Source: Tigriopus japonicus (Eukaryota > Arthropoda > Copepoda > Harpacticoida > Harpacticidae). Taken from it: a DNA stretch of 64,000 bases. The notes beneath the pieces were generated by a model, which was not told the DNA's origin, made no database searches, and saw only the letters and a list, made by a program, of their open reading frames with translations. Below, piece after piece: positions 11,496 to 24,300 of this stretch. The DNA lies in NCBI GenBank assembly GCA_010645155.1, contig CM021322.1, positions 3,766,905 through 3,830,904 of the forward strand, in the 5' to 3' direction. Positions within the stretch are counted from its first letter, which is position 1. Each line of letters begins with the position of its first letter. A program made the position numbers and the translations under genes.

Positions 11496-11545
11496 NNNNN
11501 NNNNNNNNNNNNNNNNNNNNNNNNNNNNNNNNNNNNNNNNNNNNN
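11496..11545. other. Assembly gap (50 Ns)
   Basis: Exactly 50 N characters. The round size suggests a placeholder gap of unknown true length, placed just downstream of a repeated LINE end. Confidence 0.98.
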
Positions 11546-13149
11546 AAAAAAACAATATTAACCCTTCATAACACAAAAGCTTAAATCTGTGTTCTTCCTA
11601 CTAGTGACTTATTCAATGTATTGGCAAAAAAGTTTCTAGTTGTAGAATCCAAATCCAAGGCCACCTTGTGACATCTTCCGGTCTCTCAAGAAAGTGACCA
11701 CTAGCAATAACAAAAAAATGACCCAAAAACATTACTCAATTCCACATTTGATTCATCAATTGCATGGTTGACATTTGCCTAGTCACACATTTCAAATGTT
11801 CCCACACTTTTGTCTCAGCTCAACAATTGGCGACAAGAGACACATTGTTAGGCTTACACTCCTTCTAGTATTGATAGAACTCAATGGTTTTCTATCGGTT
11901 CTATCGGAACTTCTTCATATTTGAATAGATATAGAACAAACAAAAGAACACACAAACCGATCATGCACTATAAAACGAAGGAAATGAAACAGACGCATGG
12001 GGAAAATTATGCAAGTTCCATTACCAGATTTGAAAAAAAACATCCAATTTGACAACAAACATATTAGTATCGAACTTTATTTTACTTAAGACTTCAAGAT
12101 TCATAAGAAACTTGCGATGTCCTAAAACTATATTTTATGTTAAGAGAAGAGATTCAAGAATGATCTTGCAAAAAGCAGGAATTGTTTTTGCTGACTTGGG
12201 TAAACTTGCGTTTTTTGCCCATTTCCCATCCTTAGTCATTGAAAATCCCACTATGTTTCAACATTATTTTACCATTCCAAAATTATTATTTTTTTAAAGC
12301 TTCTTTTTCAAGAATGCACCTATGCTTGGTCCAGAGATCTTTTGGAATAAGCTGTATCGAGAGAAATTTTGAAAATTGTTAAAGAAAACTCGATAAAACC
12401 GAAAAATGATTTTTTTAAATTGTTCTGTAAACTTTTCATTTTTTATTCTGTTTTTGGTCTGACGAAACGGATTAATCCACTACCAATGGATTAATCAATT
12501 AATCCGTTAATCTAGGAAAGCCCTAGTCAGGGGCCTACCAAACATACGTTGATAGGTTCAAGGGCCCACAAATTAATGATAAAAGAGCTTAGAAGAACTT
12601 TTTTTTCACGGCCTCGTGAAAAGAAATTTGCAATACTTGTCACACTTGTAAAGGCTAACAGAAAAATTTGCCACACACAAGGTTTGTCTTATTATTCTTG
12701 CTACAAAACCTCGTTTAGATGTTTGTACAAATTTATGTCATCGATAGACTTTTTTCCACATCCGGTACTGGCTGTGGTTTTTTTTTTCCTCGCCATTTCT
12801 GGCCCTGGCACGTACAAGCATTTGCTTCTCCAGGGTCAGGGGTTCCAACAAAAGTCTATGTGTAAACCGTTTATTATATCAAATCATAAAAAGTGTACAG
12901 TAAATAGCCCGCAGTAATAAACAAACAAACAAACATTTGATCCGGTTACTTAAATAGCTTAATGCTCGTGAGAATCTCGGAAGTCGTGTTAAACTGCAAA
13001 CCCACATGTTTGATCGTCGTTTATTAGGCACGAATGTTCTTTCTTGTTTGATAAAAATTATTGAATAGGATTACCTCGTCGAATATGTTTAATTCAAAAT
13101 CGGTTGGTTTTCCTTTTTTTGGACTCTATTTCATTCCGGTAATTTTTTT
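11546..13149. other. Intergenic with a fragment of the GGGCCCAC MITE family
   Basis: Mostly featureless AT-rich sequence. About 12530-12602 matches the interior of the CAGGGGTCGGCAAC element family (GGGGCCTACCAAAC, then AAGGGCCCACAAATTAATGA as in the copies at 16588 and 49640), so it is a truncated copy. An (AAAC)n run lies near 12918-12935. No gene was recognised. Confidence 0.5.
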
Positions 13150-13158
13150 GTGCTGTCT

Positions 13159-13455
13159 AGTGATGTGTTTCGAACCGGGAGTGCTGCCATTTTTTACTCG
13201 GAAGTTTATCATTGTTGATTAGGGCAGGTTGTATTGAACGTTTTTAAAAAGACCTAAACAGGGACCAATTTGGCAACACTCGAACTAGTTCGATTTCGAG
13301 TTCCATCAGTAGTTATACTTTTGGATTTCGAGTTGGCAGTGCTGCCATATTTTATGGCGACTCTAGTTGAGAAGATTAGTTGGGGGTCAACTTTTTGACC
13401 TTAAAATCCAAAGTGGCAAAACTCGACCAAAAATCCAACTCGAAACACATCAGTA
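13159..13455. mobile_element. 297-bp MITE with perfect 9-bp target-site duplication
   Basis: Flanked by identical GTGCTGTCT at 13150-13158 and 13456-13464. Terminal inverted repeats: AGTGATGTGTTTCGA at the left, TCGAAACACATCAGTA at the right. The interior contains subterminal inverted motifs (GCAGTGCTGCC) and no open frame. A related, interrupted copy lies on the minus strand at about 48530-49215. A duplication of 8-9 bp fits hAT, P or Mutator-like elements; I cannot decide which. Confidence 0.85.
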
Positions 13456-13531
13456 GTGCTGTCTTTTCTTCTCTCGACGATTCAAAACTAGTTTATTCGC
13501 CTTGTCAATACTAGAGCACTATTTAAATCTA

Positions 13532-13795
13532 GCAACGGTCATACATCAGTTTGGGACAAATTATAGTATCTAAATTGTTGATGGAGGAAATCCAAATGGA
13601 ACTAGAAGTGTTTTCAGGTGAATTTTAGCATGGATCATACCTGAAATTATTTTCAATTGTCCAGTTTCCATACCAATTTGAAAGGAATTTTGCCAACTAA
13701 TTCAACCATTAAGCCAAGCATGACAGGTTCATTGGCAATATTCAATCAGTATTTGATGGACTTCAATTTGTCCAAAACTGATGAATGACCGTTGC
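13532..13795. mobile_element. 264-bp palindromic MITE flanked by TA
   Basis: The left arm begins GCAACGGTCATACATCAG and the right arm ends CTGATGAATGACCGTTGC, continuing inward for about 40 bp of imperfect inverted repeat (GGGACAAATTATAG against CTTCAATTTGTCC). TA dinucleotides abut both ends (13530-13531 and 13796-13797), the usual duplication of Tc1/mariner-type elements. No coding capacity. Confidence 0.75.
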
Positions 13796-13797
13796 TA

Positions 13798-16079
13798 TCT
13801 ACAAATTTATGGGTATCGTGGGAAGTGCGAGCTGTTGCCGTATGAAATCCAATAGATGGAGCACTTTATGCACGTACTCTTTTGTTATGGTGCTCTAGCT
13901 GACACTTTTCACGGGCTCCGGATGTCGTCTTTGTTCCTCATATCAAAACTGTAAAACTTATGCAAACCACATTATTATACAATTTGTCTTGTGTCATCAA
14001 AAGATCTAGAAAATGCATGGTTAGAAAAATATATCAAGGTTCGCTTGGTAAACCTGTCGTCGAAGAGGGTCTTTTGAGCAAAACAAAATCTGTGTTATCA
14101 CAAGAATTGAAGCACTTAAAAATATTTGTGATAACAAAAGTGAAACTCGTCATTAATGCGTAGGGTATAAAAACAAACCAAGCAACCAAAGGCATGCCTA
14201 AATTGACTCTGGTCAACACATCTAAATAGGGCCTTCCGAAATAGCCCAACCAACAGCATGTAATTCAGGTTGGCCCTGTACGACAGAGCACGGACGTACA
14301 TTTACACGTTCACCTATACATAAATAGGTACGAGTGCTTTAACAAGTTTCTGAGCGAGGACACGGTTGCTCTCCGAGATATTGAAATCGTCGGTAAAAAA
14401 AATATTCCACCTGCACCAAGACACCTTTAGCTCACAAACCCGAAGTTAGTGTCCCCTTGTGCCGTGAGGTGTACGTATGTGCAGACATGTTCGCGTTCTA
14501 GTGAGGGCCGGATTTTGTTCGATTCTACAGAAGACTGGAATTTCCCATAAGTTGTTAGCGATATTGAAAGCATAGCGTCTTTCAGATTTCAGTCCTTCCG
14601 TTTTGAAAGGGTAAGAACAACTAAGTGATAGTGATTAATATTAAACATAGAGTTATTTATCTTGCTTTATGCGCTGCGATATTGTCGGTTGTCCATATAG
14701 TGAATCGATCAATTCCAACGTGTGTTTTACGTAAACCTATCACTTTGCTCTTTCGTACAAGTATTCTCGACAAGATCTTAAGGTATGATATCTCTCAGAA
14801 ATCCGTTAGGCCGAGAGGTGGTTCTTGTATTGAAATCTTGGATGAATGTGTTGCATGAACCCCTAAATTTGACACCAAACCATTTTAACGCATGCATAGC
14901 TGTTTGAACAGGTTCTTGTGACAACTGCTTGGGAGTACATGAAAACAGTGGTTTGGCGGAAGTCGACCGAGTAATTATGTAAAATATTTTCATTTCATTG
15001 AATATTATTTGATGCATAAAAGCAAGCAATATCACTTTATTTCAGATCAAACCTCAGTACCACTTATTTGGTTCTCTCTATGTAGTTCTGTAGATGGTAT
15101 GGTTGTTTTAGTTACGGACGCTTCATAAAAGTCGGCAGTACAAAATCTCTAGTAAATTATATCCAAATTTTTCGACGAATTCCAAGCTCTGATGAGCATT
15201 TGCTAAGGTATGACAAATAAAAATTCCCAATCTCTCTCAAAAGCTTTCTAAAAATAGGCGAAATCAAACAAAAGATCTTGTCATCAAGTTCACATATTGC
15301 GTTCGACACATAGATATATAAAATAGAGATATCTCAATTTTGACGTCGCCAAAACCGCCCTCTATGAGGGATTACCTAACAACATTGTTAAAAATGATGG
15401 TTTCATAAGGAACGTCATAGAGTGCGCAACCTTGTTTGTAACGCAAATATCCTTTTTGAAGTTTGATTCTCAGAGTCAATCCAGAAAATACAGCCTGAGT
15501 CATCTAGAGGTCACGGATCAAACTATTATTGTCGCCGTCGTATGCCTGCTTAGCTAGAACTGAGAAGTCTGTAGTTGGTTTGTGGTTCGACACCATCCGC
15601 AGCCCTCTGTGAATGTAGAGAATATTTTTGGCGTAGAATGTGTTTTGTACTGCATAAAAAGCTTTGAGTAAGAAGGAGACTATGTCGTGGTCAACATAAC
15701 TTAAGCACCTTTGACAAGTGAGATCCCAAATTCGATTTCCCTACCTGACCTTTATCCAGGACGTTTGATGCTACCGAACTTGACATAATAACGGACAATC
15801 TAAAAAGTACATGAGCTTAGTTCCAGAATGGTTAGTGAGCAATTGGTTATTCCTAGGTTCGAATTTCCAGAGTAAAAAGATAGTTAAGTCATGAAAACTT
15901 GCCTTTTTTGCAAGACTTTTTTAACCCTTTTGAAGGCTTTTAATTTGAATACGTCGTTTTTTTCAGTTTGATCCACGAATGGTTGCAAATGAACCTGTAA
16001 TGCACACTAAACTCAACTACTTTTATGTTACAAATTGTGGAAGCAAATTAAAAAAAAAAGCTTTCATAGGCGCAATACA
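13798..16079. other. Intergenic, no recognisable feature
   Basis: Short open frames here (13960-14163, 14625-14858, 14778-15035) lack domain similarity and splice context. I see no clear RNA gene, array or terminal repeats. Confidence 0.45.
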
Positions 16080-16565
16080 AAACCCCTGCTGGCTACTTTG
16101 GTAATTATCAATTTTAACAGAAGGTTACAAAAGTCGCCTCTAGATGGAGCCAAAATAGGGGCAAAGTCTCTTGAGAGCAGAGCTATTGTCAACTTAAACT
16201 TGTCAAGATTTAAGCTTTGATCTTAAAATTGATTACTTTTCATATTACGAGTCTTTTAGAGCTCAGCTTTGTTATAATTGTATTCAAAAATCAAAAAATC
16301 ACGCGGAGTTATCATAAATCAAGGCCAAAGATTGAACAGAACCACCCACAACCGTTTCTACCTCAAGATGACGTTGATTGTCACTTCTCTCTTTGATTGA
16401 AGCTCAACTTTGCCTACTTAATAAGGCTTGCTTTGATGGCGAGTTGTTCATTTCGAGAACAAGAGAGGGCACCCAAGAAGAAAGTGTTTTGGGCGTGTTG
16501 AATTATGCGACAGCCATCGATGTGACAAGAATGTTGGTTTTCTTTAAAAGCATCTGAACGTTTAC
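16080..16565. repeat. Dispersed repeat, copy 1 (paired with 32760-33190)
   Basis: Collinear blocks are shared with 32760-33190. They include GATGGAGCCAAAATAGGGGC against GATGGAGGCAAAACTGGGGC, ATTCAAAAATCAAAA, then GTTGTTCATTTCGAGAACAA against the same with one mismatch, AGAGAGGGC, CGACAGCCATC and TTTTCTTTAAAA. The order and approximate spacing are preserved over about 450 bp. No coding capacity or clear ends; probably an old transposable-element family. Confidence 0.6.
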
Positions 16566-16587
16566 ATTGAAAAATAATAGTCTATAG

Positions 16588-16957
16588 CAGGAGTCGGCAA
16601 CCACTTTTCGGTCAAGGCCCACGAAATTTGATTCCATGTTGGGAGGGGCCCACCAAATAGGGGCCCACCAAATAGGGGCCCACCAAATAGGGGCCCACCA
16701 AATAGGGGCCCACCAAATAGGGGCCCACCAAATAGGGGCCCACCAAATAGGGGCCCACCAAATAGGGGCCCACCAAATAGACGTTGGTAGCTTTAGGGGC
16801 CCACAAATTAATGATCACAGAGCTTTGGGCCGACGAGAACAGCAGTATGTGTGTCTCGCGGGCCCACTATTTTGGACCTTCCCCATAGCTCCTGGGCCGA
16901 CCAAAGACCACCAATGGGCCCACATGTGGGCTGTGGCCCATCGTTTGCCGACCCCTG
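16588..16957. mobile_element. hAT-like MITE (CAGGRGTCGGCAAC family), expanded copy
   Basis: Terminal inverted repeats: CAGGAGTCGGCAAC on the left, GTTTGCCGACCCCTG on the right. Flanking octamers GTCTATAG (16580-16587) and CTGTATAG (16958-16965) agree at 6 of 8 positions, a worn 8-bp duplication of the size made by hAT transposases. The interior is studded with GGGCCCAC. Other copies lie at 30047-30247, 49640-49878 and, degraded, 42325-42482 and 12530-12602. No open frame. Confidence 0.8.
16646..16780. repeat. Perfect 15-bp tandem array inside the MITE, 9 copies
   Basis: Nine identical units GGGCCCACCAAATAG fill 135 bp without a visible mismatch. The unit occurs once in the related copy at 49640 (GGGCCCACCAAACAG). 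So it is an internal motif amplified in this copy only. The perfect identity suggests recent expansion or collapse in assembly. Confidence 0.95.
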
Positions 16958-16965
16958 CTGTATAG

Positions 16966-18360
16966 AAATTTCGATCGTTGTCGCAAGCCGACAAAAGGAT
17001 CTTTAAAAATTTAGTAATTCGTTTTTACCACAGGGCAAATGAAACGAAGTATATTTCACGAGACATTATAAAAGGTGTTGGAATCCCGTAGGGACTTTAG
17101 TGCTCTTTTTTATTTTCTCTGTTCGTGCAACTTTCCTCTCCTCTAATAGTAACAACTTGTCGAATTAGAGCTTCTAAAAATCAGGTTGTCAGCATTTCTT
17201 ATGTGTTCATTTTCCTTCCAATACCTTCGCGAAAACTGACTTCGGTTCGACATTGGTTCACAAACTCGCACAATTTTCGTTCCTAGAATTTGGACATTGG
17301 AAATGTCAAGCCCCCTTGAGATATATAAAGAAGTGGTTTCTTGGAATTCGTGAGAAAGAAAGAAAAATAAAATGGGAAATATTTTGTCATTAAACATAGT
17401 TCGGTCGAAAAGGACAGTGTACTTATCGACTAAATCAGATGATGAGAAGCTAATGAATTTTGAATGAGAAAGATTTCACGATAACATGATTAATGACTTA
17501 TTGTCGCTGCGACAGTAGACTAATGAAGTTATTCCAAGTGTTTCTACCTACGCAAGGGAGAACTTCTATTCAAGAGAAATGCAATGTTTTTTCCTGGCAT
17601 ACATTATATCTCCTTCAGTACTAATCAAAGTCAAAAACAGTTCAATACGAGTATACGCACGAAAACTAGTTCTTTCATCATGAAGATGACACTGGTTTTT
17701 TAATGAGCAATTCTCCATCTTGACAAGGTTTAGACATTTAACATTTAGCGCACTTGTCTCCACCAGGGAAAAATGTTATCCCTTTGAAAGAAACGTTGGT
17801 GATGGTTGCTCTTGGTACTATTAAAATATCGCCTTCTTATCTGATTAGGAGCCGGATCTTTAGTTTAAAAAAGTTGTATGTTGATGTAGCGTGCAGAGAT
17901 AATCATGAGAAGGATAAGGTCGAGTCCAAATCTTTGAAGGAACCGATTTCGGTCAAACATTCTAAGAAATTCCTGAGTCGACGGGAGTTGAAGGCTGTAC
18001 TCCAAATTAGATTGGTTTAGTGTTGAGAGTAATGAATCAAAAACCTTTCAAGGCATTGCGAATGAATAAGATGGTTCATACTTAAAGGAGTAACGTAAGT
18101 TGAAGGCCGCGATTAATTCGAACTAAAAACGAGCGTTTTTTGCCCATCACCGTCCCATCAAAACATTCAAATCGATTTCATTTAGCACTTCATATACATT
18201 CGAGTTAATACTCTTTCAAAGTGTATTAAATCAAACTCGTTTCTTTCCTTATCAATTATCATGGTTTCAATGCCAAATAAAAACCCCTTTTCATCCTCAA
18301 TATTTACGCTTTCATTCCCAGACTAGGACGAGCAAAATTTGATCGAGATCAAAACTCATC
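16966..18360. other. Upstream region of the choline transporter gene
   Basis: No separate gene recognised. Short open frames (17143-17397 minus, 17566-17763 minus, 17754-18020 plus) have no similarity that I can name. The 5' leader and promoter of the downstream transporter must lie here or further left, but no core promoter element stands out. Confidence 0.35.
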
Positions 18361-21300
18361 ATGGATTCGGACATTTTGGATCCGAGTGGAAATGCCGGAA
18401 AAAGCCCCCCATTGTTGGAAGGAGGCCCAGAAGAAGAAGGCCTGAATGTGGTGGGCCTGATCTCGATCATCGTCTTCTACATAGCCGTGTTACTCGTGGG
18501 TGTGTGGGCTGGTTGGCGCCAACGAAAGATCGTCAAGAATGAAGGCCGAACTCAAGACCAAGAAGAGGTCATGTTGGCCGGAAGGAACATTGGGCTTTTC
18601 GTTGGAATCCTCACCATGGGAGGTAATATAGAAATGAGACCTACAGACTCAATTCTGTTTTTCTGGTCATTTAGGGTTATTTTCTTGTTTTTTAATATAC
18701 AATTTGTTTCGATTATCATGCCTTGAATTCTTGAGAAAGCAATCGAATTGAAGTGTTGATGATTGGCCTTTACGGAAAATGGCTCTTTGTGATTCTAATA
18801 CAAAAGAGCCCTAACGTTATCTTTAGTGGTTGAGATGGTTTCTTTGATCGTCACAGGGGTTCTTCTGGGAGTATTGAGGTTTTTTTTGTGAAACTTTTTA
18901 GTTGGGATCAAAAAGATCTTGTGGTTCTTTGATTGTTATTTTCTATGTTTTTGGTCAAACATTCTCTCTTGAGGAAAATATCATCTCCAAAAATGGTTGG
19001 GGAGTGAAATTTTTCACTTTCTATTTTTCCATTCACACTTAGCATTGTACTGTGACTCGTATATTCCATGGAAATTGGTTCATATTTTCTTAAAATCATC
19101 CCTAAACAGGAACAGAGTTTGATTCAAAGATTTAGGAAAAATGGAAATGGCCAATTCTATGAAGAGCTTTTCAAAATGCCTAATTTACTAACTCGACTTT
19201 TGAAAGAGAATGTTATTGTTCTTTAAACTTTTATAAAATAGGACTATTGAAAGATTTGTTCCCATGTTTTTGGATATTTTACGTATGAGATGGAGCAGAA
19301 GTAATGCTCGATCAAGTTTTACTACATAAGCTGGTTTTTCAATCACAGCTTACGTGGCGAAACTTGATCGAGTATAGTTACTTCTACTTCGCCTCATATG
19401 CTTCTTTTCGGCTTCTACATATGCTTCTACTATACTTCAAAACTACCCTACCTCAACAACTGACCTATTATTGTGGTCTTACTTCGTACTCGTGCAGTCG
19501 TAAATTTATCCTGTTGATTTATTGAGTGATCAGAGAGTAACCACTTCTTGGTAGTGCCTTTTCTTTGCCATTCCTTTGCAAATCTAGATTATTTTACAGG
19601 GTAAGCCACATAAAACCAGACAAAGAAAACACATTAGTTTGACAAAAGTAATTTCACATATCATTTGCATAACTTTTTTCTGCTTGACAATCTCGCCATT
19701 TTGATGATTCGTGAAGGAGGGCACATTTTGTGGGTTTTTTCACCTTACATGTCTAAAAAAGCGCAAATTTGGGGGGCAATATTAAATCATGCAATAAACT
19801 AAATTTGTCATTTTCGGGTATGCTGTTTACTACTTCATCACGGGGTGGAGTCCCTGTAGCCCTAGTTCTCAGATTATCTCTTCTTCTACTGAGCCCCTTA
19901 TGACAAGGGTCATTAAATGGAATTTTTCCTCCACTAACAGTTGCTTTTTTAAATATGATTAAATAGGTGACTATTGTTCCAAACCAAAGTACATTATCCC
20001 CTTTAATATGGCCTTCCCTGCAGGATTATCCGGTAGGCCAATTTTTGCAAGTATTTTTTTTTGTCTCAATGCAGCCAAACAAAGAAGATCGCCGATAACT
20101 CTTGATTGAACAACTTTTCGAGTGGTTTTCTGACACAAATCGTTTCTCATTTTTTTGTTCAGCCACGTGGGTGGGAGGTGGATTCATTAATGGTTCCGCT
20201 GAAGTAGCTTACTCATACGGATTGGTCTGGGTTCAAGCCCCATTTGGATTCGGCTTATCCCTTTTCATCAGTAAGTACGAATGCAAAACAAACCAAAAAG
20301 ATTATGCTAAGACCAATCGTACTATTGTCTCCCGATGTTTTTAGGCGGCACATTCTTTGCCAGGAAAATGAGGGAGTCGCGATATGTGACCATGATAGAT
20401 CCCTTCACGCAGAAATACGGAAAATGGGGCGCCCTGCAAGCATTTCCCTCCGCCATATGTGAAATCTTCTGGTCAGCAGCCATTTTGGGCGCATTGGGTA
20501 ACTTTCCAATAACACGCATTGGTGTACATTCAAAGTGCTGAAATCCGCTTTTCATTTCTTCAACCCTTAGGAAGTACTCTGCAAGTCATTCTGAAGATTG
20601 ATACCACCACTTCAATCATCATTAGCGCTGCCATTGCAGTGCTGTACACTCTCATGGGAGGGCTCGTGTCTGTCGCCTACACCGATGTCTTCCAAATCAT
20701 ATTCATCGCTTTCGGTCTGGTAAGTGTATTAATATATTTGACTGCGTTTGTCGCTGTTCATCACAGAAACGAATTCTCCTCCTTGCGCCTATTTGATTGA
20801 GTGCGAAGATGTTCTTGATCTTGTCTGGTGTTTGATTTAGGCCCTGTCCTTGCCATTCGCTGCCACGAGTGAATTCGTGTCATTTGATCGGTTAGAAGGG
20901 ACCGATTACCGAGGCTCATTGCCCAGCCATTTGGTGGGGGAATGGATCGATAATGCATTTCTTCTTCTCCTCGGAGGAATTCCGTGGCAATGCTATTTCC
21001 AAAGAGTCTTGTCGAGTAAGACTTCGACTCGGGCTCAAATGCTCTCGTATGGGGGCGGGATGATAGCTTTAATCATGGCTGTTCCTGCCACACTCTTTGG
21101 AGTGGTCGCCAATGCCACTGATTGGGAAAGTACGCCATTTGGACACGCCCCCTCAGGGGATGAGAACAAGCTGGTTCTCCCATTATGCCTCCAATATTTG
21201 TGCCCACCAGTGAGTATACTATGCAAACTAAGTAATGAATGGTTGTCGCCAACCAGAATCCTCAGATCGATCGCTCCATCCTCTGATATTGATTATCTCA

Positions 21301-24300
21301 TCTTGTTATCTCCATGAATAGTGGGTGACTTTCTTCGGTCTTGGGGCGGTGAGTGCCGCAGTCATGTCTTCCACTGATTCATCCATGTTGTCAGCCAGTT
21401 CCATGTTGGCGCGAAATGTGTACAAAACAATCATCAGACCCAAGGTGAGACCTCGATGTGGCCGAAATAAATGTGTGCAAAATCATGAAATGACATTCGA
21501 TAGGCTTTGTAAATGACTCTGGCTTTGATCCAATGCAAACATTGTGCTTGGATAAAACTTGCCCAACATTGGTAGCCTGTCGAAAAAGAAGCTAAATCAT
21601 TTTTTTGTAAAGTAAGCCTTGAAGTTCTGACAAAAAAATCGGGTCATTGTTTTTCAAACCTATGTTTTCCCCAAATTGTGCGGAATGATTTTCATGTTGA
21701 AAAGAAGAAAAAAAGATCTACACCAGCTTCGGACAAAAACTCGTAAAACTGTTTGCGTTTCAGAAGACACCTTTGTCAAACTTTGAAGTAACCAGTTATG
21801 GAAATGCGAAGTCTTTGTTATTTTGTTTATTTGTTTCAAGCCATGCCTGACTGTTTCAATTTAGTGATGCAAACTTCAATCATCAATTCCTCTTCATTTT
21901 TTCAGGCTTCTGAAAAGGAGATTCTGATCGTTTTATGGTGTTGTATTGTAATGAATGCTTTCATAGCCACGGGGATGGCCATCAAATACCAAAGCGTCTA
22001 CAACCTCTTGTAAGTAAATGAGAGCATCAAGGAATGAGGACCCAATAGAGCCCACCTGGCTAAACTAATTTCACTTAGGAGCTCACTGATTGATTGTTTT
22101 CAAGATTTAAGGTACACCATAAGCTACTGCGTAGACAGCGGTTAACCTCAATTTATATCCCACGGAACTTTTGTTTCGTTCCTAATCAAGTGACCTAATG
22201 CCTTCCCTTGGGTGGCAAATACATGCCACAAACTACCACTTTTCCAAGAACCTTGTCGTCAATCTAGGTAATGCTTGATCCAAGAACCACTGAATTTCAC
22301 TGGACTGGGAGGCTAACAAGAGGAATCATGATTTCTATTAGGAACAATTCAATTACGTTCTTCTGCAAATGAGAGCTTGCTTATGTTGGTAAGAATACGT
22401 ATTTCAATTTTCAGCTCAATCGAACGTCGGAGTCAAAAGTTATGCTCTCTCAAAGTTCAGTGCAATTCCTACCGAGAATGGATGAATTAGCCCTTTTCTG
22501 GGAATTGTTTTACCACAAAAGGGTGAATTCATTCATTCTATGCTCTCTTCAGTACATAAGTTTGAGAAGGCACAACTTTTGACTCCGACTTTCGATTGAG
22601 CTGAAAATTGGAATACGTGTTCTTCTCAATGCAAGCCAGGTCTCACTTGCAGAAGAACGCAAATGGTTTGTTTCTACTGGAAATCATAATTCTCAACGTT
22701 AGCCTCCCACTCCAGTTTTCAGTTCTTCTTGCTTGATCTAATGAGGTTAAAGAAACAATTGATCAATGTTGGTTTTACAGAGGGATGTTCTCTTTGGAGG
22801 AACGCCATTTCATGGAACACTCATGTTTCCTAGAACACTTTTAGGCCAGTCCATCTCGTTAACCTTCTGAGAATGAACGCTCACATCCCAGAAGGATGAC
22901 CCTGGCACAATTGGCTCCATTTTCACCCTGATTGCTCCTTCAAGGAGTTCTCGTTCGTCATTCGCAAGCACTTTGACTTGGAAGTACTGCGCACTACGTA
23001 CATTAAGCATACGATTCATTCGTGCCTTTGGGAGAAATGGCCTACCATTTGTCACTCTCTCAGGCATACCCTTGTCAAAACATTCCATGTGTCCCCAAAC
23101 GTAAATCACCACTTCTTCAAAGCCATTCAATAATTCTCCTTGGGCTTTTGGAACGTTACTTCACAAGATGTTGTTTCTAAGGGGATATCAGTATTTGTTC
23201 CATGAACATAATTCAAGTACACTCGGTTAATTTCACGCTCATTGATCGCTCCTCTAACAATAGAAAGTACCGATAGATTTTTACTTTACCGACCAATATT
23301 GTTTGCGTTGTTTACTTGTGCGTTCAAATCATGCATTTGAAAGATTAGATTTTAATAGTAGTCAATTAAAGGATCAGAATGAGCCGTTGAGCGCTAAAAA
23401 TGGACATTCTCTTGCTCATAATTGTCTTCTTTCTAGTGTCCTATGCGGAGATTTGGTGTATGTTGTGGTGTTCCCTCAACTCCTCCTGGTTCTGTACTTT
23501 GAAGCTTCCAATACTTATGGTTCGGTGGTGTCGTTTTTCCTCAGCTTTATCCTCAGGATCTTGTGTAAGACCTTTCTGTATACACTACATCCAAGGATAT
23601 CTAGATTTTCCTCTTGAGACGTTCTTGACTACATCTCATTCTTTCAACCTGTAATGCATTTAGCACAATCCAGTCAAACTTTGAGGAATAATTTAACAGA
23701 AATATTTATCTTCTTTAGCAGATAATGAAACCCTTTTGATCTAAATTTTTGTCTCACTTTTTCTTCACAATTTCTAATGATCTTTTAAATTAGAAAATTT
23801 GGCTTTTGACAAAAATTTGTCGCCGTTTTCTGTGTGTAATTCAAACAATCTTAAACTGATTCAAAACGTGAGTGTCACGATGAAAATGTCAGTTTGCACG
23901 AGTATGCCACCCTTCAAAAACCCTGGACTTCCGACTGTACAAGTGCACAATCAATGCCATGGTTACTTACTCAGCAGTGTTTGGGTTACATTACAGGCGG
24001 TGACACGCTGCTGGAAATTAAACCCTTGATCTCTTTTGGCACCATCTATGGAGAAAACGAGGGCGAAGAAGGCCCAGTTCCGTTCCGAACCATTGTCATG
24101 TTGATCTCACTCTTGGTCCATGTGGGGCTTAGCTACGGTACACATTGGCTGTTCACCAACAAACCCGAATATCTCTACCTCGACATCTTGGGATGCTACA
24201 AAGTGCAGTAAGTTTGACTTGGCTTGCTTGCTTACTTTTTTAAGAATGCGCGAACTTCGCTCTATGATTTTTGAATTTGAACAAACAGTAAAACAAACTG

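Noticed and set aside
16612..16965. Open frames on both strands encoding (GAHQI)n and (GPYLV)n
   Set aside because: Both arise from the 15-bp tandem array inside a MITE; a 15-nt period always gives 5-residue peptide repeats.
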